A stretch of DNA of 64,000 nt from Cladopsammia gracilis (Eukaryota > Cnidaria > Anthozoa > Scleractinia > Dendrophylliidae): the NCBI GenBank assembly GCA_022457155.1, contig JAJGOT010000313.1:402501-466500 (forward strand), written 5' to 3'. The notes below the pieces were generated by a model. The model ran no database searches. It worked only from the letters and a program-made list of their open reading frames with translations, and was not told where the DNA came from. The translations under genes were made by a program, and so were the position numbers. Positions within the stretch are counted from its first letter, which is position 1; every line of letters starts with the position of its first letter. This document shows positions 38,613 through 50,266 of this stretch, piece by piece.

Positions 38613-39584
38613 TCACTCGAAACACTTAAAGAGTCTCTTAAGACCTTGACGATACTTTCCACCGAATGCAAAGCAAATACAAGGATTTATTGCACAATTT
38701 GATACAGACATAAATGTGGCGATGGTCAGACACAGTCGAATGCCACAAGAAGGCAAAGCGCCGTCCCATGAAAAGTGAATTAGTAAATTTATAACAGTCA
38801 AAGGTACCCAGCACAGTACAAATCCTAACACGATGGCAATGGCCATCCTTAGTACGCCTCTGTTTCTTCTTGCGCGTAGTTCTTGAACGTTAACCGCTTG
38901 CTCGCCAGGAAGAATCTGTGTCTTAAGCTTGATAATGACGATTGAGTAAAGTATGGTCAGCATGGCGATAGGGATGTAAATGAACACAATATTTGTGGCT
39001 AGTGTGTAATTGGCCTCGGACGAGGACTCTCCAAAGGCTTCTGTATACCGCCATGCACACTGCAGTTGTCCGGCCGGGTATTCAACAAGTTTGTAGGCCA
39101 ATAAATCGGGAATGTTGACCACCATCGCAACTACCCATGTGGCGAGAATAAAAAACAGGCATTGCATTGAACTGAAAAGTGGGGAACGAAGGGGAAATGC
39201 CACAGCTGCAAATCGGTCCACTGCTATCAAAAGCAGGCTCTGAATAGAAACAATAAGAGAGTTATCTGCTAAGAAGAGAACTAGCTTACAAAATGCCTCT
39301 CCGATGGAACCGCTGATAAGCCAGACGTCTACGTGCAACTGCGTAAGAAGGAGAGGGAAAAAGACTAATGGATACAGCAGATCGGACATGGCCATGTTGA
39401 CGATAAAATAGTTAATCGGCGTTCTCATTGCTTTCGTTTTGCAAACGATAATCCCAATTAAGGAATTGCCGACCAACGAAACAACAAGGATCAGGCTGTA
39501 AGCAATGGTTTGCCCGATTTTTTGTGCTGTGGGATTAATCAGACTGGAGCAGCTCGAGACCGATCCACTCATCGTTGTGTTCAT
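38613..39584 (-). CDS. Receptor B: class A GPCR, type I
   Basis: 323 residues, intronless, same landmarks as receptor A (GN, SDLL, DRF, CWVP, NPCIC, KCFE end) and the same N-terminus MNTTMSGSVSSCSS. Loop 2 instead reads EYPAGQLQCAWRYTEAF, as in receptor C, while TM segments stay closest to A. Probably the direct duplication partner of A, with loop 2 altered by exchange or divergence in A. Ligand unknown. Confidence 0.92.
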   Translation of the reverse strand: MNTTMSGSVSSCSSLINPTAQKIGQTIAYSLILVVSLVGNSLIGIIVCKTKAMRTPINYFIVNMAMSDLLYPLVFFPLLLTQLHVDVWLISGSIGEAFCKLVLFLADNSLIVSIQSLLLIAVDRFAAVAFPLRSPLFSSMQCLFFILATWVVAMVVNIPDLLAYKLVEYPAGQLQCAWRYTEAFGESSSEANYTLATNIVFIYIPIAMLTILYSIVIIKLKTQILPGEQAVNVQELRARRNRGVLRMAIAIVLGFVLCWVPLTVINLLIHFSWDGALPSCGIRLCLTIATFMSVSNCAINPCICFAFGGKYRQGLKRLFKCFE

Positions 39585-39640
39585 GTTTGACTGTTCCTCT
39601 TACTCTTGGTGCACTAAATATCTTGGGGTCAAGCGATGCT

Positions 39641-39799
39641 CTATTTATGCTGAAGGTGCAATAACTTCCTGCCTTTCGAACCACGTACAAGAAATTAAAA
39701 TAACCAATTAACCAATTTTCCCCTCAGTTGTCAAACTGAAATTGACGTCAACCTTTAAAAGCTATCCATTTAATGCATGAAAAATAGAACTATTTGCAT
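39641..39799 (-). promoter_or_regulatory. Promoter-proximal region of receptor B
   Basis: Octamer ATTTGCAT 39792-39799, CRE TGACGTCA 39743-39750 (159 bp from the ATG), TATA-like CATAAATAG 39641-39649. Spacing identical to receptor A. Confidence 0.5.
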
Positions 39800-40899
39800 G
39801 GCAAAATCAATAAAGGAGCTTTAATAAAGCGAGAAGTTTCCATGTTGTGTCTTTAATTGGTTCGCTGCTGTGCTAAACCGTTTTGTTATGCAAAAAAGGA
39901 AAGTCATCTCAGGAACAGGTTATCTTACCAACTGTGAGATCCAAACACATCACTGCTCTGATAAATGTTTACTAAAAAGCTAGGCCAATCATTTGAACTG
40001 AGGAGGTGTTTGCTAAATATTAATTATTATTTTCCTTTCCTGTGTAGGCTCCACTTATGCACACTGATAATGCAAATGGTGACTCATAATGCTTCTGAGT
40101 TAAATAAACACTTGTCAGACGTCACTATATCAGTTTGCATCCGTCCGTCTCGCGGACAAGGGGTACTGCGTGATGTAGGAGGGGGGTGAATAGGGTGATA
40201 CAATTCCGTCGATCTGTTACGTTATTATAGTGAAATCCGTGGATCGCTATTAGAATCGAAGGAAACCCACAAACAAGTCAAATTATGGTTCAGTTTTGTT
40301 TAAAATTACTTTATCAGTCTTCTGAAACTAGTTTTTACGGATTGCTATAAAGGATAGAAATTTATTGCCCCTGAAAAATAGTTTAGTTTTACAAGTTATT
40401 TCATTTTGTCTAGATAAATAGCTAATCACTGATTATGGTTTGTTCTTCCTTTGAAAAAAATCAATTGATAAAAAAATTAACTTCCCCTTGGTGTTTTCTC
40501 GCTTACAACAGATAGGTTTCATCGAATCAGCCTCATCACCAAGCCGTATAACCCTCCCAAATAACGTGTGTGATGGCAGTGCCAATCGCACCTTTTGGGG
40601 CTTTCAAAACGCGATTAAAAAATTGAAAATGAAGGTATTAAGAGTCATGTTAAAAGTGCTTCATAAAACTGAATTTATTGACGTTTTTAATATTTGCTTT
40701 GTTATTATTTTTTTTGGTGTAAAGTAAATTGAGGCCACGTACTCAAACTGACGAAATTCTAGAAACTTCTGGGGTTCCTTAATCTGAGGACCCACGGCAC
40801 TTTAATATGGTAGATCATTATTTGCCATGCCAAGTGCTCAAAATCCATTTGCTATTAAGGACATTAATTACCGTAATTGCTTCTAGGATAGCTTAGTAC

Positions 40900-43412
40900 T
40901 AACTAATACTGTCCTTTTATTTGTTTTGTTTGACCAAAGATCGGGTAACGCTTTTCAGAAAATGTCCGATATTTTCTCGACTGGGAATTTCGTTTTCGTT
41001 TAATACAGTAAATAAGAAAATACTATTTTCTGCCGATTAGTTCTTTGTTCTCATGTAAAAAACAATGGTCAAGTTTCTTTTCATCGATGACAGACCAAGC
41101 GAATTTTTTCGACGTAAAAATATTCTTTTCGTTGCGAAGAAAGAAGAGGAATTAATTATATTGAACATTACTGCATTGTTTTAGCATAAAGAAAGATCAT
41201 TAACAAAGCAAATTGAAGGGAAAACCCAAATAAGTTGGAAGACGGAACGCGCGATGGTTATTTGCAACTGCGAAACCACCTGAACTACAGGGATATCAAT
41301 TGTCGAGATGAAAAGCCTAGCGCTGTCTGTTTATATGTTCTGTCCTTTCCCGTTCATTTAGAGTAAGCGACTCCCTCTCCTAATAACCTTTCAACTACAG
41401 GAACATTAACCTTTAGTATAACTTTTTACGAATCTATCACACAAATAGTGATCGCGCGCCACATGTGTTGTTCAAATAGACAAGCTTTCCTGCAGTAACG
41501 ATTCATATTAAGTAATGTTTTCACTATATTTGTCGGGAGAAAAAGAATATTCTTTATGGCGCAACAGGGGAGGAATTATATTGTAAATTATTGAATGTTT
41601 TTAAAAGTGATAGTTAAGCAAAAACAAAGCCCATTAAACGAAGAAAATTGAAATGAAATCCAATATTTTGGTAAAATGCGCGATTGTTTATAATTGCAAA
41701 TGCGAAACCACCTGGGGTACAGCGATATCAATTGCCGAGATAAAAAGCCTAGCGCTGTCTGTAGATTTGTTTTGACTTTCCCGTTCATTTAGATTGAGCG
41801 ACGGCCTCTCCTAATAAAATGCCAAAACCTACCAATTGTGCATTAACCTATCTTAACGTTTTACAAATCTATACCGACAAAAGTGATTGCGCCACATGTG
41901 TAGTTAAAAAATAAACTTTTTCCTGCATGAACAGTTTTTAAATAATATGTTTTCACCAATCGTAACATTAACGCCATGCATAATCTCGCACACATAATTA
42001 TAGCCAGCTAAGGATTCAACTTTTTGTTGTTTACAGCGAGACTTGTTATGCCTTTTTATACGAGACAAAGAGAAGATATGTATTTCTTTTTTTTCTTTAG
42101 AACAAGAAAAAGAAGGGAAACGAGATAAAAAAACTGTTTGTGATAGCGATAGTTGTACAGAAGAAAATGCCCTTGTAGCCCGTATAAACGCAAAGCAAAG
42201 TGGAACTAGCAGAAGTATTAATCAGGAGAATTCTTTTACCATTCCGGTTATATCTGGAATACTGAAGAAAAGACAGGTTTTACACGTAATCTGCTGTACC
42301 CGATACGCTAACATTGGTCCGGTGGTCAGCCGAAAAGAAAGGATAATAAAAACCGCGATAAAATGAAATAAGAATTACCGCTCGAGAATACCGCTATGAA
42401 ATGTATGAGGTTATGATATTCGATGAAATCATTTGTTAAGTGCCGGTGCAAGTCACTGATCTTTCACGAAAGTAACTAACACTAAGCAAGAGCATATGAC
42501 TCGTAAAAGCGCAACAAGGCTAAAGATCAGGTCCCGTTCAGCACGAAGAAATAAAAGAGAGTAAAATTGGCACGTCCCGATAAAAAGGCAAAATAGTGGG
42601 TGAAAAACAGAATTGGAGGGCGCACTGTCTTTTTCTCTGAAACTGGGGCGCGATTCAAAATGTGGCAGATATACACAGTGTTTAACCATTGTATACTTTA
42701 TTTTTTTTCGAATTAATTATCAAAGAACGATTACACAGGTTAAAACAAACCGTTCAGCAAAGTTTCTTAAAGGAGAAGTATCAGGGGGATTTGAATTTTA
42801 AAAAGCAAAAAATGATATTGTATGATCACAAACCGAAAAATAAAGCTCCACTGAGTGGTGTGATAAATTATCACAAAATACATCAAAACTGTCGATGAGT
42901 GTCTCTAGTCATTGACGGACTGGGTCTCATTGAATTCACCACTTTAGAAACGAGAAGGAAACTGGGCCGAGTGAACTTTCGCAACGACTTCTGGGACTGT
43001 TTCTGGGGACAGAAACAAAAGAAGCGTCCCCTGTAACGATCCCAGAAGTCGTTGCGAAAGTTCACTTGGCCCAGTTTCCTTCTCGTTTCTAAAGTGGCGA
43101 ATTGCAACTTGATAAACGTTAGCCCAATTTTTTTCAAGTTGCCACATTTTCGTCTCCAAATGGGCCAGAACAGACCATAATTTGTTCCTCTTTCAAGAAT
43201 TGGCTGATTTCACTCTTTTGGTGTTTTAGCATTATTTTATAAATAAGTTCAGGTGTTGTGAAATGGATTTGACCAAAAAACATCAAAATTCCCGTGATAC
43301 TTCCCCTTTAAATATGCACTGAATGATATTACATGGCCTTCATGCAGAGCAACTAGTTTTCTATAACATAGATTCTATTTACAAGCGTAAAGGTCTACCG
43401 AGAAGTGCGTTG
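40900..43412. other. Unit U3: array unit without a receptor gene
   Basis: Carries T (40920-41160), two alpha modules, Q (42034), and R (42480-43411) up to ACAAGCGTAAAGGTCTACCG, the point about 600 bp before a receptor stop codon in other units. There the homology stops and unrelated sequence begins, so the receptor was lost by deletion or never transferred. Confidence 0.75.
42937..43098. mobile_element. MITE in U3 with GAATT target duplication
   Basis: CACCACTTTAGAAACGAGAA faces TTCTCGTTTCTAAAGTGGC; arms of about 70 bp. GAATT at 42932-42936 and 43099-43103. U2 has the empty site near 38057 (CAATAAATTGCAACTTG). Confidence 0.85.
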
Positions 43413-43854
43413 AATTTCAAATGTTGAAGTCCTATGACGATGACGATCAACAAAACCAACGTTTTAATTTCAACGCATTCAACGACCAATGTCACCCAGT
43501 TTTGTTTGGTTTAGCAGGTAAAGATACGGCTGCTAAATTTCAAAAGTATAACGGGATCTGATTGTCGCTAAATATGAGCGATTCGTTTCCTAAAAAAAGC
43601 AGTATGTGTCTTAGAAGACGAAGCTATATTAAAGCGGCCACGAATATTAAAGAAGTATGTTGCTTGCAACAGGGACGAGTATTAATTAAAGGAGAGAGGA
43701 GAGGATTTTACGACACCCGGAAGGCACCGTTACCAGAGCCCTTCGTTTTTACCGCTGACCAATCGAAACGAAGGCTCTGGGGACGAGAATGGATATCGTA
43801 AAATCCACGACATCCGTTAGCGCATGCCTAATGCATTAATGTGGGAGTGGGGGG
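43413..43854. other. Non-homologous insert replacing the U3 receptor region
   Basis: Not related to other array units. The plus strand has an open stretch from 43413 to 43561 (with FNAFNDQCHPVLFGLAGKD and AAKFQKYNGI before a stop) and a 79-codon frame at 43562-43801; both may be transposon debris. A CCAGAGCCCTTCGTTTTTAC/AAACGAAGGCTCTGG hairpin lies at about 43733-43783. Confidence 0.45.
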
Positions 43855-46110
43855 AACCCTCCCAAATAACGTGTGTTATGGCAGTGCCCATTCCACCTTT
43901 CGCGATTCATTTAGAAAATTGCCGGAAAATGTAGGTATTGAGAGTCATATCCAACCAGGGCATGCGTCATGAATGCAAACCGAAACATCGGGCACAAATA
44001 GTAAATTCATTTTTCAGTTTATTTTGTTCTTTTTGCCTCAGTCTGTCGTTTTTTCGCCGTAAGTATTAGCTTGCCGTGTTGTTTTGCATTTTTTAAAGAT
44101 ATTCTGCTCATCCAGCTATTTGTCACAGATGCGGCACCCTCATCTCGTCTGGGTTAGGTTAGTAACGTCTCGGTCTGTTTGTTTGTTTTGTTCACCCGGT
44201 CGCTTGGAACTAAGATCGACGGGTGACGCTTTTATAAGAAATGAGCGAAGCTTATCGACTGGGAATTTCCTTTTTGTTTGCAATAGATCATTATTTTCTG
44301 CTTTAAGTTCTGTATTTTCATGCATTAAACAAGGCATAAATTTCCATTCATGGATGATAAGCCAGGTGTATTTCTGGGGGGAAAAGAATATTCTTTATGA
44401 AGCAACGAGGGATTATATCGTAAATTACATTTACAATATTACAATGTAAGAAGAATTATATTGTAAGACATAAATGTTTTTAACAGTGGTAGTTCAGCGG
44501 ATACAACGCCTATTATACGAAGAAAATTGAAATGCAATCCAATATTTTAGTAAAATGCGCGATTGTTATTTGCAAATGTGAAACCACCTGGGGTACAAGG
44601 ATATCAATTGCCGAGATGAAAAGCCTAGCGCTGTCTGTTTATTTGTTCTGTTCTTTCCCGTTCATTTAGAGTGAGCGACATCCTCTCCTAATAAAATGCC
44701 AAAACCTACCAACTGTGCATTAACCTATCTTAACGTTTTACTAATCTATACCGGCAAGTTATTGCGCCACATGTGTAATTACTTGAAATAAACATTTTCC
44801 TGCAGGAACAGTTTTTAAATTCATGTTTTCACTAATCGTAACTCTAATGTCGTGCATAATCTTACAAACATAATTATAACCAGCTAGGCATTCAACATAT
44901 TTTTGTTGTTTACAGCGAGACTTGTTATGCTTTTAGAGAGCAGGTGTATACAAGACAAAGAGAAAACATGTTTTTCTGTTTTTCTTTATATCAAGAAAAG
45001 AAAGGGAAACGAGATAAAAAAAAAAACTGTTTGTGATAGCGATAGTTGTACAGACGAAAATCCCCTTGTAGCCCATATAAACGCAAAGCAAAGCGGAACT
45101 AGCAAAAGTATTAATCAGGAGAATTCTTTTACCATTCCGGTTATTTGGAATATTGAAGAAAATACAGGTTTTACACGTAATCTACTGAATCCCATAAACT
45201 ATCATTGGCCCGGTGGCCAGCCGAAAAGAAAGGATAATAAAACTCGCGATAATATGTATATTATATATTATTATTATTATATTATATTTATATTATTATT
45301 ATTATATTATATATATATATGACATGTGTGAGGCTATGATATTCTATGAAATCATTTGTTAAGTGTGCAAGTCACTGATCTAATTCATGAAAGTAACTCA
45401 CTGAACAAGAGCATATGACTTGTAAAAATACAACCCTCAAAGATCAGGTCCCGTTTCCTATTCTTCTGAAAAGCGATGAAATAAGCTCGAAGAAATTAAA
45501 GAGAGTAAAATTGGAACGTCCCGATCTTAAAAAGGCAAAATGGCGGGTGAAAGACAGAATAGGAAGGCGCACTGCTTTTTCTCTGAAACTGGGGCACGAT
45601 TCAAAATGTGGCAGATATACACAGTGTTTAAGCATTTTATACTTTATTTATTTCTTCTTTGGCTAATACACTTTTTCGAATTAATTATCAAAGAACGATT
45701 ACACAGGTTAAAACAAACCGTTCAGCAAAGTTTCTTAAATATGCACTGAATGATATTACATGGCCTTCATGCAGACTACTAATTTTCTATAACATAGGCT
45801 CTATTTATAAGCGTTAAGGTCTACCGAGAAGTGCCTTAATACCTTCAAACTTTACTATTTACTTAAATCTGCTTTTTATTCTCAGTAAATGTTAAAGATT
45901 TAATAATTTCTGTGTTTTGTTTTATTTCAAAGGAATCAAGGCATGCAATCAATATTTTCTATGTTTTGTTTTATTTCAAAGGAATCACTGAAAGACAATC
46001 ACTGATATTGAAGGAACAATATGCTTTAGTAATTACATTTGCGGTGATGAGAAGCACTCGCTATGTTTAAAAGTTTCAGTACTAAATTATATGATGCCTG
46101 CGGCATTCAC
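43855..46110. other. Left part of unit U4 (downstream of receptor C)
   Basis: Starts with the end of module S (CCTCCCAAATAACGTG), then P/T (43929-44420, P shared only with U1), alpha, Q, an AT microsatellite and R. A 139-codon plus-strand frame at 44903-45322 runs across module Q into the AT repeat and is not kept elsewhere. Confidence 0.6.
45250..45321. repeat. AT/ATT microsatellite
   Basis: Runs of ATT and AT units in module Q/R of U4; the matching sites in U1, U6 and U8 have only CTATATATATGAC. A unit-specific expansion. Confidence 0.85.
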
Positions 46111-47064
46111 TCACTCGAAACACTTAAAGAGTCTCTTCAGACCTTGACGATACTTTCCACCGAATGCAAAGCAAATACAAGGATTTATTGCACAATTTGA
46201 TAGAGACATAGATGTGGCGATAGTCAGATAGAGTAGAATGCCACAAGAAGGCAATCCACTCTTCCATGCAAAGTGAATTAGTAAATTTATAACAGTCAAA
46301 GGTACCCAGCACAGTACGAATCCTAACACGATAGCAATGGCCATCCTTAGGACGCCTCTGTTTCTTCTCGCGCGTAGTTCCTGAACGTGAGCCGCTTGCT
46401 CGCCCGGAACAATCTGTGTCTTGAGCTTGATAATGACGATGGAGTAAAGTATGGTCAGCATGGCGATAGGGATGTAAATAAATACGATATTTGTGGCTAG
46501 TGTGTAATTGGCCTCGGACGAGGACTCTCCAAAGGCTTCTGTATACCGCCATGCACACTGCAGTTGTCCGGCCGGGTATTCAACAAGTTTGGAGGCCAAT
46601 AAATAGGGAATGCTGACTGCCATTGCGACTACCCATGTGGCGAGAATAAAAAACAGGCATTGCATTGAACTGAAGAGTGGGGAGCGAAGGGGAAATAACA
46701 CAGCTGCAAATCGGTCCACCGCTATCAAAAGCAGGCTCTGAATAGACACAATAAGGGAGTTACCTGAAAAGAAGAGAACCAGCTTACAAAATGCCTCTCC
46801 AATGGGACCGCTGATAAGCCAGACGTCCACGTGCAAGTGGGTAAGTTGGGAAGGGAAATAGACTAGTGGATACAGCAAATCGGACATGGCCATGTTGACG
46901 ATAAAATAGTTAATCGGCGTTCTCATTGCTTTCGTTTTGTAAACGATAATCGCTATTAAGGAATTGCCGACCAACGAAACAATTAGGATCAGGCAGTAAG
47001 CAATGGTCTGTGCTGTAGGATGCTTCGGAAAAGGGCACGTCGATCCATTCATCGTTGTGTTCAT
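46111..47064 (-). CDS. Receptor C: class A GPCR, type II
   Basis: 317 residues, intronless. The N-terminus is shorter and different (MNTTMNGSTCPFPKHPTAQ), with no GQ after it. TM core: GN, SDLL, C before TM3, DRF, W in TM4, CWVP, NPCIC, end KCFE. Loop 2 is EYPAGQLQCAWRYTEAF and keeps NYT glycosylation. TM2 end reads YFPSQLTHLHVDVW. Ligand unknown; probably a peptide or small cationic molecule by family resemblance, which is weak evidence. Confidence 0.92.
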   Translation of the reverse strand: MNTTMNGSTCPFPKHPTAQTIAYCLILIVSLVGNSLIAIIVYKTKAMRTPINYFIVNMAMSDLLYPLVYFPSQLTHLHVDVWLISGPIGEAFCKLVLFFSGNSLIVSIQSLLLIAVDRFAAVLFPLRSPLFSSMQCLFFILATWVVAMAVSIPYLLASKLVEYPAGQLQCAWRYTEAFGESSSEANYTLATNIVFIYIPIAMLTILYSIVIIKLKTQIVPGEQAAHVQELRARRNRGVLRMAIAIVLGFVLCWVPLTVINLLIHFAWKSGLPSCGILLYLTIATSMSLSNCAINPCICFAFGGKYRQGLKRLFKCFE

Positions 47065-47114
47065 GTTTGACTCTTCCTCTTACTCTCGGTGCACTAAATA
47101 CTCTCAAGCAATGC

Positions 47115-47249
47115 TGTATACGACTGACTGCGCACAAAAAATTAAAATTTATCAACTAAACAATTTTCCTCCTCAGTTGTCAATCTAAATTGACGTCAAA
47201 CCTTGAATGCTGTTCAATTAGTGCTTGAAAAATAGAACCGTATTTGCAT
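47115..47249 (-). promoter_or_regulatory. Promoter-proximal region of receptor C
   Basis: Octamer ATTTGCAT 47242-47249, CRE TGACGTCA 47191-47198 (127 bp from the ATG), GTATAC near 47115-47120 where type I genes have CATAAATAG. The region between TATA and CRE is about 30 bp shorter than in type I. Confidence 0.45.
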
Positions 47250-48200
47250 GGCAAAATCAATAAAGGAGCTTTAATAAAACGAGACGTTTCCACCTGGCTT
47301 GTGTTTTTTAAATTGGTTCGCTGCTGTGCTCAACCGTATTGTTATGCAAAAATGGGAAGTCATCTTAAGAACAGGTTATCTTACCGACAGTAGGCTCAAA
47401 ACATCAACTCTAATAATTACTAAATGGCCACTGTTATTTGAAATGAGGAAGTGTTTACAAAATATTAATTCTAACTTCTCTATTTTGTGTAGGCCCAATA
47501 AACCCTATAACTTCCAAGAGGTGCCAAATATCAAAATTCAAGAAAAAACAAATTTCACTTGTAAACTATAGAAAAACAAATGGTGCCTCGCCGAAGCAGT
47601 GCTGAAGAAGTTTCATTTGAATGGTCACACCATAGGATTTCATCGAGAGACTCCAAAGTGAGCACTGCACTAGTCAATTACTCTCTCTAATAGCAAATGG
47701 TTTTCCAGTAGCAAATAATGATCTACCGTATATATTAAAGTGACGTGGATCCTATTAAAGGAACCCGGAGTTTTCAGAATTTCGTTTTGTGTGCGTGACA
47801 GTTTACTTTTACACCAAAAATGACAATAACCAAGCAAACATTCAACAGGACATTGACAATTGCGTCAAGGATAGCTTAGTACTAACTAATACTGTCCTTT
47901 TATTTGTTTTGTTTAACCTAAGATCGGGTAACGCTTTTAAGAAAATGCCCGAATATTATCGACTGGAAATTTCTTTTTCGTTTAATACAGTAGATAAGAA
48001 AGGCTATTTCTCGCCCATCAAATCCCTGTTGCACAAAACATGGTCAAATTTCTTTTCATCAATGACAGACCAAGTTTATTTTTCCGACGGAAAAAATATT
48101 CTTTTCGTTGCAACGAAAGACGAAGGACAAATTATATTAAGAATTACTTAAAAGTTCTATTCTTTTTTAGCAGAAACAAAGATCATTAATCAAGCAAATA

Positions 48201-48360
48201 GGTCTTTATCACGCGGCGGCCATGTTGACTCCCCGGATAATAAAATGCTTTGTTTTTGCCCGCCCAACCTCGTTTACAACTTTTTCACTGCGAGGCTGGG
48301 CGGCGTAAACTGGTAAATTTTTTCGGTTTTTATACAAAATGGCGGGGCGTGATAAAGGCC
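48201..48360. mobile_element. MITE, ends GGTCTTTATCACGC, copy in U5 left
   Basis: GGTCTTTATCACGCGGCGGC faces GGCGGGGCGTGATAAAGGCC. Also at 52453-52604; absent at the matching point near 57568, where AAGCAAATTGAAGGG is continuous. Confidence 0.85.
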
Positions 48361-49065
48361 TATTGAACGGAAACTCAAATAAGTTAGTAAAACGCGCCAT
48401 TGTCGATTTACAATTGCTGTAACTGTTCGTCAGCGATATCAACTGTCGAAATGAAAAGCCAAGCGCTGTCTGTTTATTTGTTTTGTCCTTTACCGTTCAT
48501 AAAGAGTGAGCGACTCCCTCTCCTAATAACCTGTCAACTACAAGTGCATTAACCTTTAAGTATAACGTTTTACGAATCTATCACACGAATAGTGATCGCG
48601 GCCGGCGCCACGTGTGTTGTTAAAATAAAAAATTAAGCTTTCCTGCAGGAACGATTTCCGCTTAAATATATTCTTTTTGAAGCAGTGAGGGAATTCTATT
48701 GTAAATCAGTTAATATTGAAATTTTCAATAGTGGTAGTCGAGCAGAAACAATTGCAAAGCCCATTAAACAAAAGAAATTTAAAAGCAATCCACATATTTC
48801 ATTAAAATGCACGATCGTTCATTTTGCAAATGCGAAACCACCTGATCTACACTAACAGCGATATCAATTGTCGAGATAAAAAGCCAAGCGCTGTCTGTTT
48901 ATTTGTTCTGTTCTTTCCAGTTCATTTAGAGTGAGCGACGGCCTCTCCTAATAAATGCAAAAGCTTACCAACTGTGCATTTTCTCTTAGCTCTTAAACTT
49001 TCAGGAACAGTTTTTAAATAACATGTTTTCACTAATCTGAACTTTAATGTCGTTCATAATCTGAG

Positions 49066-49182
49066 GCCCGGTTCAAACGTCGAACTTCACATGTGCCGAA
49101 GCTAATGCAAATGAGAAAAATCTATTGTTCTTGCTCATTTGCATTAGATTCGGCACATGTGAAGTTCGACGTTTGAACCGGA
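49066..49182. mobile_element. Near-perfect palindromic MITE, copy 1
   Basis: GCCCGGTTCAAACGTCGAAC through CACATGTGCCGAA and ATGCAAATGAG is mirrored to the end CGACGTTTGAACCGG; arms about 48 bp. The matching site in U7 (58262-58285) has no element. A diverged copy lies at 61446-61558. Confidence 0.9.
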
Positions 49183-50266
49183 CATAACTGATACATACTT
49201 ACAGCCAGCTCGGTATTTAAATTTCTGTTGCGAGTTTACAGCGAGACTTGTTATGCCATTTCAGGTGGATCGGAGACAAAAAGTTGACATGTTTTCTCTT
49301 TTTCTTTAGAACAACAAAAGAAAGGGAAACTATAGATAAAGACCTTTTTTGTGATAGTGATAGTTGTACAGAAGAAAATCCCCTTGTAGCCCGTATTAAC
49401 GCGAAGCAAAGCGGAACAGGCAGAACTATATAATTCAGTATTAACTAGGAGAATTATTTTCCCATTCCTGTTATCTGTAACAACTGATAATGGAATACTG
49501 AAGAAAATACGGGTTTTTTTACATGTAATCTGCTGAACCCGATAAGCTAACATTGGTCCGGTGGTCAGCCGAGAAGAAAGGATAATAAAAATCGCGATAA
49601 CATGAGATAAAAATGACTTTTCTCGAGAATACCGCTATGACATGTTTGAGGCTATGATATTCGATGTAACCAACATTAAACAAGAGCATATGACTTGTAA
49701 AAGTGCAACCCTTAAAGATCAGGTACCGTTACCTCTTCTTCTGAGAAGCGATGAAATAAACACGAAGAAAAATAGTAAAACTGGCACGATGAAAGAGAAA
49801 AACGCGGGTGAAAGACAGAATTGGAGGGTGCAGTTTATTTTTCTCTAAAACTCTGGGGAGCGATTCAAAATCTGGCAGATAAACAAAGTGTTTAACCATT
49901 TATATATACTTTATTTATTTCTTCTTTTACCGCTACATTTTTCTAATTAAGTATCAAAGAAGTATGAACACGTTAAAACGAACTGTTCTGCAAAGTTCTA
50001 AAATACGCACTGTATGATTATTTATATGACTTTATCATTTGTTATCTATTTACAAGCGTTCAGGTCTTTTGCGAAGTGTCTTGGTACCCTGAGACTTAAC
50101 TATTTCCTTGATTCTCGTATTCTTATTTAATATTTAAGGCTACCAATTTTAGATTTAAATTGTTCAACATTAGAGATCAAAATTACAGTTTTGGTGATGG
50201 GAGCACTAAGAAGCACTTGTTATATTTCGTTAAAAGATTCAGTACTGAATCTTATAAAGGAAGTTG

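Larger units (their letters stand above)
47250..50266. other. Upstream of receptor C and downstream of receptor D (S of U4, left part of U5)
   Basis: No gene assigned. A 120-codon frame at 47789-48151 (module T; contains QVYFSDGKNILFVATKD) is disrupted by indels in U5/U6 and U7 copies. Includes elements at 48201-48360 and 49066-49182. Confidence 0.6.

Noticed and set aside
38451..38702. Antisense ORF overlapping the end of receptor B
   Set aside because: Its right half is the reverse reading of the receptor C-terminus, and the frame is not kept in U4 or U6.
44903..45322. 139-codon ORF with Y/I-rich end
   Set aside because: The C-terminal part is translation of the AT microsatellite; not conserved.
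46124..46558. 144-codon minus-strand ORF within receptor C
   Set aside because: Alternative frame of the receptor; the receptor frame has all class A landmarks.
47789..48151. 120-codon plus-strand ORF in module T as a gene
   Set aside because: Copies near 52020 and 57142 are frameshifted or interrupted, and the U1 copy has stops.
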